A program made the position numbers and the translations under genes. Shown here in pieces: positions 44,944 through 55,247 of a stretch of 64,000 nt of DNA. Where the stretch lies: positions 1 through 64,000 of the forward strand of contig NSGV01000001.1 of NCBI GenBank assembly GCA_002300355.1, in the 5' to 3' direction. The notes under the pieces were generated by a model. The model saw only the letters and a list, made by a program, of their open reading frames with translations. It was not told the DNA's origin and made no database searches. This stretch comes from Streptomyces sp. TLI_235 (GTDB taxonomy: Bacteria; Actinomycetota; Actinomycetes; Streptomycetales; Streptomycetaceae). Each line of letters opens with the position of its first letter. Within the stretch, counting starts at the first letter, position 1.

Positions 44944-47904
44944 TTAGGAAGCGACGGCGAGTGCGAGGGCGAGGTCTCGCAGGCCGTCGCGGCCGGGCCG
45001 GCCGGTCTTCCGGATCAGCCCGGCGACGTGCTTCTCCACGGTGCGCGGGGAGATGGAGAGCCGGCGGGCGATCTCCTGGTTGCCGGGCCGTTCGGCGAGC
45101 AGGACGAGGACCTCGAACTCGCGCAGCGTCACCCCGAGCACCCGCAGGTCGGCGGGGACCTGGTCGCGGCCGGTGCGGCGCTGCGCGACCCCGGCGCCGG
45201 CCCGCCGGAGCAGTCCGCGGCAGGCGCCGGCCACCGCCGGCACGTCCAGGCCGTGGAAGTACTCCTCGGCGGTGCGCAGCCACGTGGTGGGGTCGCCCCA
45301 GCCGTCGGCGAGCGCGGCCTCGGCGGCCAGGCGCAGGCCGAGGTGGTAGCCGGTCGGGAAGAGGTCGGCGGCGTCCCGCCGGACCTCGTCGACGGTGCGG
45401 GCGGCCCGGTCGGCGTGGCCCTCGCGGCCGAGCAGCACGGCGTCGGCGAGCCGCAGGAACTGCCGGTTCCAGGCGAGTTCGGCGGCGGGCGCGGTGGCGC
45501 AGGCCGCCAGACGGGCCCGGTCGGCGCGGCCGGCGACGGTGTCGAGCAGCGGGCGCAGCCCGTAGCGGCCGGAGAGGTAGAAGACGCTGGGGTGGTCGTC
45601 CTCCCAGGCGGCCGCGGCGGCGAGTTCGGCCTCGGCGCCGGCCCGGTCCTCCTCCAGCAGGGCGCAGACCGCCCGGCAGAGGCCGAACAGGACGGGGGTG
45701 AGGAAGGACGCCTCCTCGCCGCCGGCCCGGTCGAAGCGCTGCAGTTCGCGTTCCATGTCGCGGCGGCGGCCGCGGTGCGCGGCGAGGGTGGCGGCGGTGA
45801 GCAGCAGGTACCGGTGGGTGGCGAGGTTGCGGAGCCGGGCGGAGGCGTCGAGGCTGCGGTCGACGATCGCGGTGGCGGCGGCGTGGTCGCCGCGCAGGAC
45901 GGCCTGCATGGCGAGCAGGCCGTCGGTGGTCTGGGTCTGCAGCAGGGCGCCGAGGCCGCCGGCGATGTCCCGGGCCTGTTCGAGGCGGCGTGAACTCCCG
46001 GTCCGCATGAAGGCGTTGACCCCGAGCCGGACGAGGGCCTCGACCCGCCAGACCGGCAGGGCGTGCTGCTCGGCGACAGCGAGCATCCGCTCCAGGCAGG
46101 CGTCGGCGTGGTCGAAGCCGCGTTCGCGGCCCAGCAGCGCGAGCAGCTGCCAGGCCTGGCAGGCGACGACGGGCAGGGGTGCCCGCTCCGCGGTCTCGGC
46201 GGCCTCCCGGGCGAGGCGTTCGGCCTGTTCGGGGGGCGGCAGCTGACCGTCCGGGCCGGGCAGCAGGGTGAGGTGGCCCTCGACGACGGCGAGGGCGGCG
46301 CGCTGGTCGGCCGGCGGCGTCGCGGCGGCCGAGGGTCCGGCGGCCGGGGCGGGGTCGGTGAGCAGGGCCCGGGCGGCGGCGAGTTGGGCGAGCGAGTCGG
46401 CGCGCCGTTCGGCCATGACGGCCTCCCAGGCGAGCCGGGTGTGCAGGGCGATCCGGCGGTCGGTACCGAGGGCGGAGGGCAGCGCGAGGTCCGGGGAGTC
46501 GGCGACGGCGAGGGCCCGGTCGAGCTGGCCGGCCTCGGCGAGGGCCAGGGCGAGCGACTCGGCGACGCCGGTGCGGTCGGGCGGGGCGGCGAGCCGGTGG
46601 GCGTGCTCCAGCAGTGCGACGGCGGAGGCGCTGGCACCGCTCTCGCGGGCCCGCCGGCCGGCCTCGGCGTAGCGGAGGGCGGCGGCGGCCGGGTCGCCGG
46701 CGGCGGCGAGCAGCCGGGCGACCAGGCGGCACTGCTCGTCGTCGCCGAGGCCGGGGTCGGCGGCCTCCAGCGCGGCGGCCGCGGACCGGGCGAGGGCCGC
46801 GCGTTCGGCGGGCGGGAGGGTGGCGAGGACGGCCTCGCCGGTGAGGGCGTGGCGGAAGGCGTACTGGTCGTGCCGGGTGCCGTCGGGCCGGACGAAGCCC
46901 GCCTCGGTGGCGGCGCGCAGCCCGGCGAAGAGTTCGGGTTCGGCGCTGCCGGTGGCCGTCCGCAGGGTGGTGAGGGAGAACCGGGTGCCCAGCGCGGCCG
47001 CGGCCTGCAGCAGGCCGCGGACGGGCGGGTCGAGGACGGCGAGCCGGTGGCCGTAGGCCTGGACGACGGCGTCCGGGACGCTCGCGGCGGGCTCGCCGAC
47101 CAGCTGCCAGCCGTCCGGGCCGCGCAGCAGGGCGCCGGAGCGGACCAGGTCGGCGAGCAGTTCCTCGACCAGGTACGGGTTGCCCTCGCCGCCGCCGTAC
47201 AGCCGGGCGGCCAGGTCGTCGGGGACGCCCGCGGGTGTGGTCTCCAGGCAGCCCGCCGCGATCGCGCGGACGTCGGCGGCCTCCAGCGGTCCGAGCGCGA
47301 CCACGGAGGCGACCCGGCGGCGGGCGGCCGACCGGGCGAGGTCGAGTGCCGGGCCGGTCTCCGGGCGCAGGGTCACCACCAGCAGGACGGGCAGGTCGGC
47401 CAGGTTGTCCACCAGGTAGTCGAGGACGGCGAGGGTTTCCGAGTCGGCGGCGTGGAGGTCCTCCAGCAGCACGGCGCAGCCGGTGCCGCGGCCGAGGACG
47501 GCGAGCAGCCGCAGGACGGCCTCGGCGAGTTCGACGACGCTCTCCGGGTAGCCGGGCCCGCCGGGGTCGCGCCACTCGGGGACGAGTCTGGCCAGCGCGG
47601 GCCGGTAGGGGGCGAGTTCCGGGCCGGTCGGCAGGCCGGCGCCGCGGGAGAGCGAGGACAGCGCCTCGATCAGGGGACGGAAGGGCGCGGTGAGGCCGGT
47701 GGCCCCGGCCCGGCCGCGCAGCACCGGGACGCCGAGCGCGCCGGCCAGGGCGGCGCACTCGGCGACCAGGCGGGACTTGCCGATCCCGGCCTCGCCCAGC
47801 AGGACGAGGCCGCGGCCGGCGCCCTTCCGGGCGTCCGTCAGCAGCTGCCGGGCGAGGTCGAGTTCGGCGTGCCGGCCGACGGTGGTCGGAGAGCTGATGC
47901 GCAT
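44944..47904 (-). CDS. LAL-type LuxR regulator (large ATP-binding)
   Basis: A 986-residue regulator starting at the ATG at 47904. The N-terminal ATPase has Walker A VLLGEAGIGKSRLVAECAAL near residue 35 and Walker B region TGCAVLLEDLHAADSETLAV near 145. A long helical middle follows. The C-terminal LuxR helix-turn-helix reads LREFEVLVLLAERPGNQEIA, RRLSISPRTVEKHVAGLIRK. LAL proteins often act as pathway-specific activators of secondary metabolism. Here the gene lies 29 bases downstream of the candidate lanthipeptide precursor, so it is the probable activator of that cluster. Its TAA stop lies in the ATTAGGAAG copy at the IS110-type boundary. Confidence 0.9.
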   Translation of the reverse strand: MRISSPTTVGRHAELDLARQLLTDARKGAGRGLVLLGEAGIGKSRLVAECAALAGALGVPVLRGRAGATGLTAPFRPLIEALSSLSRGAGLPTGPELAPYRPALARLVPEWRDPGGPGYPESVVELAEAVLRLLAVLGRGTGCAVLLEDLHAADSETLAVLDYLVDNLADLPVLLVVTLRPETGPALDLARSAARRRVASVVALGPLEAADVRAIAAGCLETTPAGVPDDLAARLYGGGEGNPYLVEELLADLVRSGALLRGPDGWQLVGEPAASVPDAVVQAYGHRLAVLDPPVRGLLQAAAALGTRFSLTTLRTATGSAEPELFAGLRAATEAGFVRPDGTRHDQYAFRHALTGEAVLATLPPAERAALARSAAAALEAADPGLGDDEQCRLVARLLAAAGDPAAAALRYAEAGRRARESGASASAVALLEHAHRLAAPPDRTGVAESLALALAEAGQLDRALAVADSPDLALPSALGTDRRIALHTRLAWEAVMAERRADSLAQLAAARALLTDPAPAAGPSAAATPPADQRAALAVVEGHLTLLPGPDGQLPPPEQAERLAREAAETAERAPLPVVACQAWQLLALLGRERGFDHADACLERMLAVAEQHALPVWRVEALVRLGVNAFMRTGSSRRLEQARDIAGGLGALLQTQTTDGLLAMQAVLRGDHAAATAIVDRSLDASARLRNLATHRYLLLTAATLAAHRGRRRDMERELQRFDRAGGEEASFLTPVLFGLCRAVCALLEEDRAGAEAELAAAAAWEDDHPSVFYLSGRYGLRPLLDTVAGRADRARLAACATAPAAELAWNRQFLRLADAVLLGREGHADRAARTVDEVRRDAADLFPTGYHLGLRLAAEAALADGWGDPTTWLRTAEEYFHGLDVPAVAGACRGLLRRAGAGVAQRRTGRDQVPADLRVLGVTLREFEVLVLLAERPGNQEIARRLSISPRTVEKHVAGLIRKTGRPGRDGLRDLALALAVAS

Positions 47905-47933
47905 GGGATGTCGGTTCGGTACGGGCGGTGCGG

Positions 47934-48128
47934 TCAGAACGGGAGGGTCTGGGTGGTGAACGGCGCGGTGGTGTCGTTCAGCGCCAGGCTCTGCCCGGAC
48001 AGCAGCTCGGCGCGGCGGCCGAGGCCGGCACCGAACGTCAGCCGGATCTCGTCGGCCGGGTGGTCGGCTGCGGGTTCGGGGCGGGTGGCGGGGCGGTGCT
48101 GGGGGCGGGTGCGGTCGGTGGTGTGCAT
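47934..48128 (-). CDS. Candidate class II lanthipeptide precursor, cysteine-free
   Basis: A 64-residue peptide from the ATG at 48128, with GGAAGGGA upstream, between the lanM gene (68 bases) and the LAL gene (29 bases), all on one strand. The leader-like half is charged (HRPATRPEPAADHPADEIRL). The C-terminal end LALNDTTAPFTTQTLPF is rich in Thr. It contains no cysteine, so it could not form lanthionine rings. If it is the LanM substrate, the product would carry dehydrated Thr/Ser only. No GG-type cleavage site is obvious (FGAGLGRR is the closest). Position and composition support a precursor; chemistry is inference. Confidence 0.6.
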   Translation of the reverse strand: MHTTDRTRPQHRPATRPEPAADHPADEIRLTFGAGLGRRAELLSGQSLALNDTTAPFTTQTLPF

Positions 48129-48196
48129 GGCTGTGCGGTTCCCTTCCTGAGGTGTGCGCCGGGTCCCGGGTGCGGGACGGTCCGGCGTTCGGTGGG

Positions 48197-51181
48197 TCAG
48201 CCCGTCCGTGGCGGCTCCAGGAGCAGCACCGACGGGATGCGGTCGGCGAAGCCCAGTCGCAGCAGCCCGTGGCCGATGCCGGCCAGGCCGTTCAGCAGGC
48301 TCGGGCAGGGGACGGCGCCGGGTGTGCCGCAGACCGGCCCGTCCCGGTCGAGGTCTCCGAGGAGCAGATCGGTGCGCCGGGCCAGGACGGCGACGGCCTC
48401 CGACACGGCGGCTGCGGGGGCTGCTTCGGCGGCGGCTGCTTCGGTGGTCGCGGTGGCGAGGACGTCGAGCACCCCGAGCTCGCCGTGGCAGAGACTGTGG
48501 TCGGTCGGCGGGCGTGTCCGGGCCAGTGCCCGCACCGCGGCCGCCGCGTCATCGCCCGGTCGGCCCCGGGCGGCGGCGACGAGCCCGGCCAGGCCGTGGC
48601 ACCAGCGGGCGTCGCCGTCCTGGACGGCCCAGGCGTCGAGGGAGCCCGGCAGCCCGCCCGGCCGGACAGCTGACGTGGCGTCGGACCGTCCCGGCGCGCC
48701 GCGCAGGCGGTCGAGGGCCCAGGTGACACCGGCGCGCCCGAGGGCGAGGCCGGTCCCGGCCGGTGGCGTGGCCACGGCCAGCCGCGCCGCGCAGGCTTCG
48801 GCGGCGTGGAGTGCGGCGGGTGCCCCGGTGGCCTCGTGGACGGCGAGGAGGGCGGCGAGGCCGCCGGCGGTGCCGTCGAGGACCGCGGCACCGCTCTCGG
48901 CGGCGGCCGCGGCGGCGGTCAGCTCGACGGCGGCGGGAAGGAGGGCGCGCAGGTCGGCGTCGTCGAGCTCGGCGGCGAGGTGGGCGAGGGCGTAGCTGAT
49001 GCCCCCGAGGCCGGCGAAGGCGCCGGAGCCGACGGCGCCGAGGTCCTCGGGGGCGCCCGCGAGGCGGTCGAGCAGCGTGGGCAGCGGCCGCAGCGCGCGG
49101 TGGGCGGCCTCGGCGTAGCGGGTGTCACCGGTGATCCGGGCCAGCTGTGCCAGGAAGAGCGCGACCCCGGTGTAGCCCGTGCCCAGGTCGGCGCCGAGCG
49201 GCTGCAGCCGCCAGTACCGCTCCCCGAGTACCCCGAGCCCCAGCCAGTTGGTGCGCCCGCCGCCGGTCAGGCCGAGGTCGAGCACCCGCTCCCCCACGGC
49301 CCGCGCCGCGTCCAGCAGCCGCCCCGGGTCGATCGGCCGACGGCCTGACGCCTCACCCTGGGCACCACCCGGGCGGTGGGGGTCAGGGCGATGGGGGTCA
49401 GGGCGATGCGGGTCCGCGGTCGAGCGGGCGGCCATGGCGGCGCGGATGGTCCACTCCTGACGGGTGGTGCCCGCCGTGTCGAGGGCGCGGACCCTGGTGA
49501 GGACGCGGTCCAGGGCGGTCCGGTCGAGGGCGGCGGGGATGCGGTGGCCGGTGGCGTTCCAGACGTCGACCGTGCCGGGGCGGGTGGTGAAGAAGGGGAC
49601 GTCGCCGGCGCGCAGGTCGGCGAGTTCGTCGGCGAGGAGCAGGGGGTGGGCGGGGCCGCCGAGGTCCTCGGTGCGCAGCAACTCGAGGACCCGGTCGCGG
49701 TCGGCGGCGTGCCGGAGCAGGTCGGGGTGGGTGGATTCGTCGAGCAGCAGCGCGTAGACGCGGGTGGCGCGGGCCACCAGGCGGGTCTCGTCGGCGGCGA
49801 AGCGGCGGAGCGGTCCGTGCGGTCCGGTGAGGTGCTCGCTGTGCCGGGCGAGGGTGTGGTGGGCGGCGCGGAAGCCGGCGACCAGGTCCTCGGTGTGGCG
49901 GGCGGGGTCGGCGGGGGTGCCGTGCAGGTGGGGCCGGTTGGCGGCGCCGGGGAGGACGGCGGCGCGGCGGACGAGCCGCATCCGGTCGGTGCCGGGCTCG
50001 GCCCAGTCGACGGCCCGGGCGGGACCGGGGGCGCCGGCGTCGCCGCCGAGGCCGGAGGCGTCGACGGCGGTGGTCTCACCGACCATCAGGACGGGCAGCA
50101 GGCCGATGCGGTGGACGGAGGCGTCCAGGGCCGCCCGGGCGGGGTCGTCGCCGGCGTCCGCCGGGGCGGGCGGATGGAAGAGCGTCTCCACGTCGACGGG
50201 GACGGGCTGGTCCCGGCAGGCGATCAGGTTCTCGCAGTGCAGGTCGGTGGCGTCCACGGCGTGCAGCAGCGCGAGCAGGGCGCCCTGGCGGCGGTAGAAG
50301 CGGCGGACCTCCTCCTCGCTGCGGCAGTCGGCGGGGGCGATGTGCTCCGTCCAGCCGTACCGCCCGCGGTCGAGGACGGCGGGGACGCGCAGGCCGGGCG
50401 AGCCGGGGGTGGTGTCGAACCAGCGGACGAGCTCGCCGAAGTGCCGGTCGACGGCGAGCGGCCGCGGCTTGTAGACCACCCGGGCGCCGTCGGCGAAGCG
50501 GAGGACGGCGACACTTCGGCCGCGCCGGTGCCGGTCCCCGGCGGCGGTGTCGATGCGGGTCAGCGGGCCGGGGTCGGTGCCGCCGAGCAGGGTGGATGTG
50601 ATCGCCGCCCGGTCGGCGGCGAATCGGTCGAGCAGTTCGGTGAGGGCGGCGCCGGCGTGCAGCGCGGCCTGGCCGAGCAGGCGGCCGAGCACGGGGTAGC
50701 GGGTGACGAGGGCGTGGGCGCCGCTGCGGCCGGCGGTGAGGGCGACGAAGTCGTCGAAGCGTTCGGCGGAGGTGGCGCCGGCGAGCCGGCCGGCGTCCCG
50801 GGCGCTGTGCAGTTCCAGCACGAGGGTTCGGGCGGCGATCCGGGTGAGCGTGTCGGTGAGGGTGGCGGTGAACCGGGCGCGGACGGCGGGCAGGTCGACG
50901 CGGGCGGCGGGCGGCGGGGCCGGCAGGCGGGCGGCGGCCGACTCGGCGAACCGGGCGAGGACGGGGGCCAGCGCTCCCATGCCGGGCGGTGCGGCGACGG
51001 TCGGCCCTCCCGCTCCGTGCGGCCGGTGGTACCGGGGCGCGGCGGTGAGCGCCGCGTCGACGAAGACCGCCCAGTCCGGGGCTGGGCCGCCGGACGGCTC
51101 GGCGGCCGAGACCGCTCGCCGCCACCAACCGCCCTCACCGGCGGCGGCCTTGCCGGCCGCCGTGGTCCGACCACCGCTCAC
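48197..51181 (-). CDS. lanM: Class II lanthipeptide synthetase (LanM)
   Basis: A 994-residue bifunctional LanM. The kinase-like dehydratase half has VVYKPRPLAVDRHFGELVRW near residue 235, TDLHCENLIACRDQPVPVDV near 315 and DVETLFHPP. It phosphorylates and eliminates Ser/Thr hydroxyls. The LanC-like cyclase half (about 640-994) keeps all zinc ligands: WCHGLAGLVAA near 860 and SLCHGELGVLDV near 898, with GGRTNWLGLGVLGERYWRLQ earlier. So ring formation should be possible. It starts at GTG 51181. No LanT transporter or leader protease gene is nearby. The adjacent downstream small peptide is the only evident substrate and lacks cysteine. Confidence 0.94.
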   Translation of the reverse strand: MSGGRTTAAGKAAAGEGGWWRRAVSAAEPSGGPAPDWAVFVDAALTAAPRYHRPHGAGGPTVAAPPGMGALAPVLARFAESAAARLPAPPPAARVDLPAVRARFTATLTDTLTRIAARTLVLELHSARDAGRLAGATSAERFDDFVALTAGRSGAHALVTRYPVLGRLLGQAALHAGAALTELLDRFAADRAAITSTLLGGTDPGPLTRIDTAAGDRHRRGRSVAVLRFADGARVVYKPRPLAVDRHFGELVRWFDTTPGSPGLRVPAVLDRGRYGWTEHIAPADCRSEEEVRRFYRRQGALLALLHAVDATDLHCENLIACRDQPVPVDVETLFHPPAPADAGDDPARAALDASVHRIGLLPVLMVGETTAVDASGLGGDAGAPGPARAVDWAEPGTDRMRLVRRAAVLPGAANRPHLHGTPADPARHTEDLVAGFRAAHHTLARHSEHLTGPHGPLRRFAADETRLVARATRVYALLLDESTHPDLLRHAADRDRVLELLRTEDLGGPAHPLLLADELADLRAGDVPFFTTRPGTVDVWNATGHRIPAALDRTALDRVLTRVRALDTAGTTRQEWTIRAAMAARSTADPHRPDPHRPDPHRPGGAQGEASGRRPIDPGRLLDAARAVGERVLDLGLTGGGRTNWLGLGVLGERYWRLQPLGADLGTGYTGVALFLAQLARITGDTRYAEAAHRALRPLPTLLDRLAGAPEDLGAVGSGAFAGLGGISYALAHLAAELDDADLRALLPAAVELTAAAAAAESGAAVLDGTAGGLAALLAVHEATGAPAALHAAEACAARLAVATPPAGTGLALGRAGVTWALDRLRGAPGRSDATSAVRPGGLPGSLDAWAVQDGDARWCHGLAGLVAAARGRPGDDAAAAVRALARTRPPTDHSLCHGELGVLDVLATATTEAAAAEAAPAAAVSEAVAVLARRTDLLLGDLDRDGPVCGTPGAVPCPSLLNGLAGIGHGLLRLGFADRIPSVLLLEPPRTG

Positions 51182-51399
51182 GACGTGAGCCTGTCATTTC
51201 ACGAGTCCGCCAGACAAGAGTGCTATTCGGCCACTCTCTTCACCGGATTTCTACACGTACGGCACCCAGAGCGATCGGCCCGGTCGTCGGAATCTGGGTG
51301 CCCCCGGCGGGAATCCGGGGGCCGATCGGACCTTTCGATGGCATGTTTTCAGCCACGCGAGGCCGGCCGGCACCCGTCGGACAGGCTGGCGGGCCGGGG
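51182..51399. other. Upstream region of lanM, with a possible tiny frame
   Basis: About 220 bases of lower GC between lanM and kdpE; it must hold the lanM promoter. A minus-strand 34-codon frame (51240-51344) begins MPSKGPIGPRIPAGGTQIP and ends VRVEIR, with no clear ribosome binding site. It also lacks Cys and is probably chance, but its Gly/Pro/Thr content and position before lanM make it worth a look. Confidence 0.3.
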
Positions 51400-52083
<684 letters not shown>

Positions 52084-52172
52084 GGATGTGCGCCGCCTTT
52101 CTGCGGTTGCCTCGGCGATCGCCTCTGCGGCTGCCGCTGCGGTGGCCCCGGCCGTTGCCGGGGTGGTCGTGG

Positions 52173-54728
52173 TCACGGCGTGCTCGCCGAGGGCGCGGGG
52201 GCCTTGTGGGCGGTGCGGGCGGCGGCGGGCAGGGCGACCACCATGGTGAGGCCGCCGCCGGGGGTGTCCTCGGCGGTGAGCCGGCCGCCCATGGCCTCGG
52301 CGAAACCGCGGGCGACGGCGAGGCCGAGGCCGACGCCGTTGCCGCGCGGGGCGTCGCCGTGGCGCTGGAACGGCGCGAAGATCCGCTCCCGGGCCTCCTC
52401 CGGGACGCCCGGGCCGCGGTCGACGACGCGCAGTTCGACGCGGTCGCCGCCGGGCAGCCGGAGGGCGTCGGCGCGGACGGTGACCTGGAGGTCGGGCGGG
52501 CTGTACTTGACGGCGTTCTCCACCAGGTTGGCGACGACCCGTTCGAGCAGTCCGGCGTCGGCGCGGACCAGCGGCAGGTCCTCGGGGACGTCGAGCCGGA
52601 CCGTCCCGGCCGGCACGCCGGCGAGGGCGAGCGGGACGACCTCGTCCAGGTCGACGTCGCGCTGCAGCGGGTTGACGCTGCCGGTCTGCAGCCGGCTCAT
52701 GTCGAGCAGGTTGTTGATCAGCTGGTTCAGCCGGTCGGCGCCCTCCTCGATGCCTTCGAGGAGTTCGGCCTCGTCCTCGGGGCTCCAGGCGACGTCCTCG
52801 GAGCGCAGCGAGGTGACGGCGGCCTTGATGCCGGCGAGCGGGGTGCGCAGGTCGTGCGAGACGGCGGCGAGCAGGGCGGTGCGGATGCGGTTGGAGTCGG
52901 CGAGCCGGCGGGCCTCGGCGGCCTCCTCGGCGAGCCGCTTCCGCTCCAGGACGGCGACGGCCTGGGCGGCGAAGGCGCCGAGCACCCGGCGGTCGCCGGC
53001 GGGCAGCACCCGGCCGGTGAGGACGAGGGCGAGCCGGTCGCCGACGGGCACCTCGACGGTGGCGTCCTCGGGGCGGCCGGCCGGGCGGTGGCCGACCGCG
53101 GCGCGGGTCTGCCAGGGGCCGCGGTCGCCCGGGCGCTCCAGCAGCGCGACGGACTCCATCTGGAAGGTCTCCCGGACGCGTTCCAGCAGGTCCTCCGGCC
53201 CGTCCTGGCCGCGCAGCGCGCTGCCCGCGAGGAAGGCCAGGGTCTCGGCCTCGGCCCGGCTGCGGGCGGCCTGCTGGGACCGGCGGGCGGCGAGGTCGAC
53301 GACCGAGGCGACGGCGATGCCGACGCCGACGAAGACGCCGAGGGCGAGGATGTTGGCCCGGTCGGTGATGGTGAAGGTGTGCGTCGGCGGGGCGAAGTAG
53401 TAGTTCAGCAGCAGGCTGCCGACCAGGGCGGAGGCGATCGCCGGGAAGACGCCGCCGACCAGGGCCGCGCCCACCGTGAGGGTGAGGAAGAGCAGGACGG
53501 CGGTGGGCAGGCCGACGCCCGGGCCGAGGGCGAGCAGCAGCAGGGTGAGCAGCACCGGGCCGATGCAGCCGAGCAGCCAGCCCGCGACGGTGCGCAGCCG
53601 GCCGAGTTTGACGGGCAGTCGGCCGGGCAGGCCGGGGCGGCCGCGGGCGGCGTGCTCGTGGGTGACGACGTGCACGTCGACGTCGCCGGACTCGCGGATG
53701 ACGGTGGCTCCGACGCAGGGGCCGAGCAGCGAGCGCCAGGCGCGGCGGCGGCTGATGCCGACGACGAGCTGGGTGGCGTTGACGCCGCGGGCGAAGTCGA
53801 GCAGGCCGGCGGGGACGTCCTCGGCGAGCACCGCGTGGTAGGTGCCGCCGAGCTCCTCGACCAGGCGGCGCTGGGCGGCGAGTTCGCCGGGCGCGGCGAG
53901 CACGCCCGGGCCTTCGGGGCGGACGATGTGGACGGCGAGCAGTTCGCTGCCGGAGCCCCGGGCGGCGATCCGGGCGGCGCGGCGGATCAGCGTGCCGCCC
54001 TCGGGGCCGCCGGTGAGGCCGACGACGATCCGCTCGCGGGCCTGCCAGGTGGCGGCGATGCCCTGTTCGGTGCGGTAGCGCTGGAGGTACTCGTCGACCC
54101 GGTCGGCCGTCCAGAGCAGGGCGAGTTCGCGCAGGGCGGTGAGGTTCCCGGGGCGGAAGTAGTGGGAGAGGGCGGCGTCGGCCCGGTCGGGCGGGTAGAC
54201 GTTGCCGTGGGCGAGGCGGCGGCGCAGCGCCTGCGGCGACATGTCGACCAGTTCGATCTGGTCGGCGCGGCGGACGACCTCGTCGGGCACGGTCTCGCGC
54301 TGGCGGACGCCGGTGATGCCCTCGACGACGTCGCCGAGCGACTCCAGGTGCTGGATGTTGACGGTGGAGACGACGTCGATGCCGGCGGCGAGCAGCACCT
54401 CGACGTCCTCCCAGCGCTTGGCGTGCCGGCCGCCGGGGACGTTGGTGTGGGCGAGCTCGTCGACCAGGGCGACCTCGGGGCGGCGGGCGAGCACCGCGTC
54501 GAGGTCCATCTCGGTGAAGCGGGCGCCGCGGTACTCGACGGGGCGGCGGGGGACGGTCTCCAGGCCGGCCACGAGTTCGGCGGTGCGGGCGCGGCCGTGG
54601 TCCTCGACGAGGGCGATCACCACGTCGGTGCCGCGGGCGGCCCTGCGGTGGGCCTCGCCGAGCATGGCGTACGTCTTCCCGACCCCGGGGGCCGCCCCGA
54701 GGTAGATCCGAAGCCTGCCGCGTGCCAT
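52173..54728 (-). CDS. kdpD: KdpD-type sensor histidine kinase
   Basis: An 851-residue KdpD. The N-terminal KdpD/Usp half has Walker-type YLGAAPGVGKTYAMLGEAHR and VALVDELAHTNVPGGRHAKR, then a universal-stress-like region. Four membrane helices follow (about 380-480). The kinase core has LAAVSHDLRTPLAGIKAAVT (phospho-His), VVANLVENAVKYSPPDLQVT (N box) and GNGVGLGLAVARGFAEAMGG (G box). It senses K+ and turgor and phosphorylates KdpE. The ATG at 54728 is the conventional start (MARGRLRIYLG). Confidence 0.95.
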   Translation of the reverse strand: MARGRLRIYLGAAPGVGKTYAMLGEAHRRAARGTDVVIALVEDHGRARTAELVAGLETVPRRPVEYRGARFTEMDLDAVLARRPEVALVDELAHTNVPGGRHAKRWEDVEVLLAAGIDVVSTVNIQHLESLGDVVEGITGVRQRETVPDEVVRRADQIELVDMSPQALRRRLAHGNVYPPDRADAALSHYFRPGNLTALRELALLWTADRVDEYLQRYRTEQGIAATWQARERIVVGLTGGPEGGTLIRRAARIAARGSGSELLAVHIVRPEGPGVLAAPGELAAQRRLVEELGGTYHAVLAEDVPAGLLDFARGVNATQLVVGISRRRAWRSLLGPCVGATVIRESGDVDVHVVTHEHAARGRPGLPGRLPVKLGRLRTVAGWLLGCIGPVLLTLLLLALGPGVGLPTAVLLFLTLTVGAALVGGVFPAIASALVGSLLLNYYFAPPTHTFTITDRANILALGVFVGVGIAVASVVDLAARRSQQAARSRAEAETLAFLAGSALRGQDGPEDLLERVRETFQMESVALLERPGDRGPWQTRAAVGHRPAGRPEDATVEVPVGDRLALVLTGRVLPAGDRRVLGAFAAQAVAVLERKRLAEEAAEARRLADSNRIRTALLAAVSHDLRTPLAGIKAAVTSLRSEDVAWSPEDEAELLEGIEEGADRLNQLINNLLDMSRLQTGSVNPLQRDVDLDEVVPLALAGVPAGTVRLDVPEDLPLVRADAGLLERVVANLVENAVKYSPPDLQVTVRADALRLPGGDRVELRVVDRGPGVPEEARERIFAPFQRHGDAPRGNGVGLGLAVARGFAEAMGGRLTAEDTPGGGLTMVVALPAAARTAHKAPAPSASTP

Positions 54729-55247
54729 GTGCACCATTCTCGTTCCGCTGCCGCGCCCGACACTGCTTCGGACGCCTGTTCGCGCCACCGAGCCTAGATC
54801 CACACCCGGGCGAGGTGCCCCGTTTGTCCGCTTCGTGGGGAGGATCCTGGCGCTTTCTTGACACAGAGGGCGCACCGGGGCGAGCAATTGCATATGACTT
54901 GCAAGAAGGAAAGTAGTGCATCAGGATGATGAGCGCGAGGTCGGCCGGTCGGCCGTCCGGGGCGCCCTGCGTCCTTCCTGGCCGACGATCGTCTTCCCAA
55001 CCGGCGCCCGCCGGGACGCGGCCGACCCCGCGCGTGACGCCGTGCGCCCGAGGACCGCCGGCCGGCGGGACCCGCGGGTGGGTTGGGCCCGCCGGCCGGC
55101 GCTCGCACGCCACGGGGACCTCGCCGGAGTGCAGGTTGCGGATCCGGAAGGCGGCGCCGGGGGCCGCCCAGGACGTGCCGTCCGGACCGGCGGTCGGGAA
55201 GGCATAGATCCGCAGCCGGGCGGCGGCCAGTCTGACGATCAGTCAAT
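54729..55247. other. Intergenic region with a possible gene fragment
   Basis: 519 bases upstream of kdpD. Around 55080-55240 the minus strand reads a plausible protein-like stretch (LRIYAFPTAGPDGTSWAAPG, AFRIRNLHSGEVPV) that has no start codon after an upstream stop and fades into Pro/Gly/Arg low complexity. It may be the tail of a lost gene. No kdpFABC sequence is seen. The left part should hold the kdpD promoter. Confidence 0.4.

Noticed and set aside
44783..47758. A 991-codon frame overlapping the LAL gene in another phase
   Set aside because: Pro/Arg-rich shadow of the LAL regulator, which has clear ATPase and helix-turn-helix motifs.
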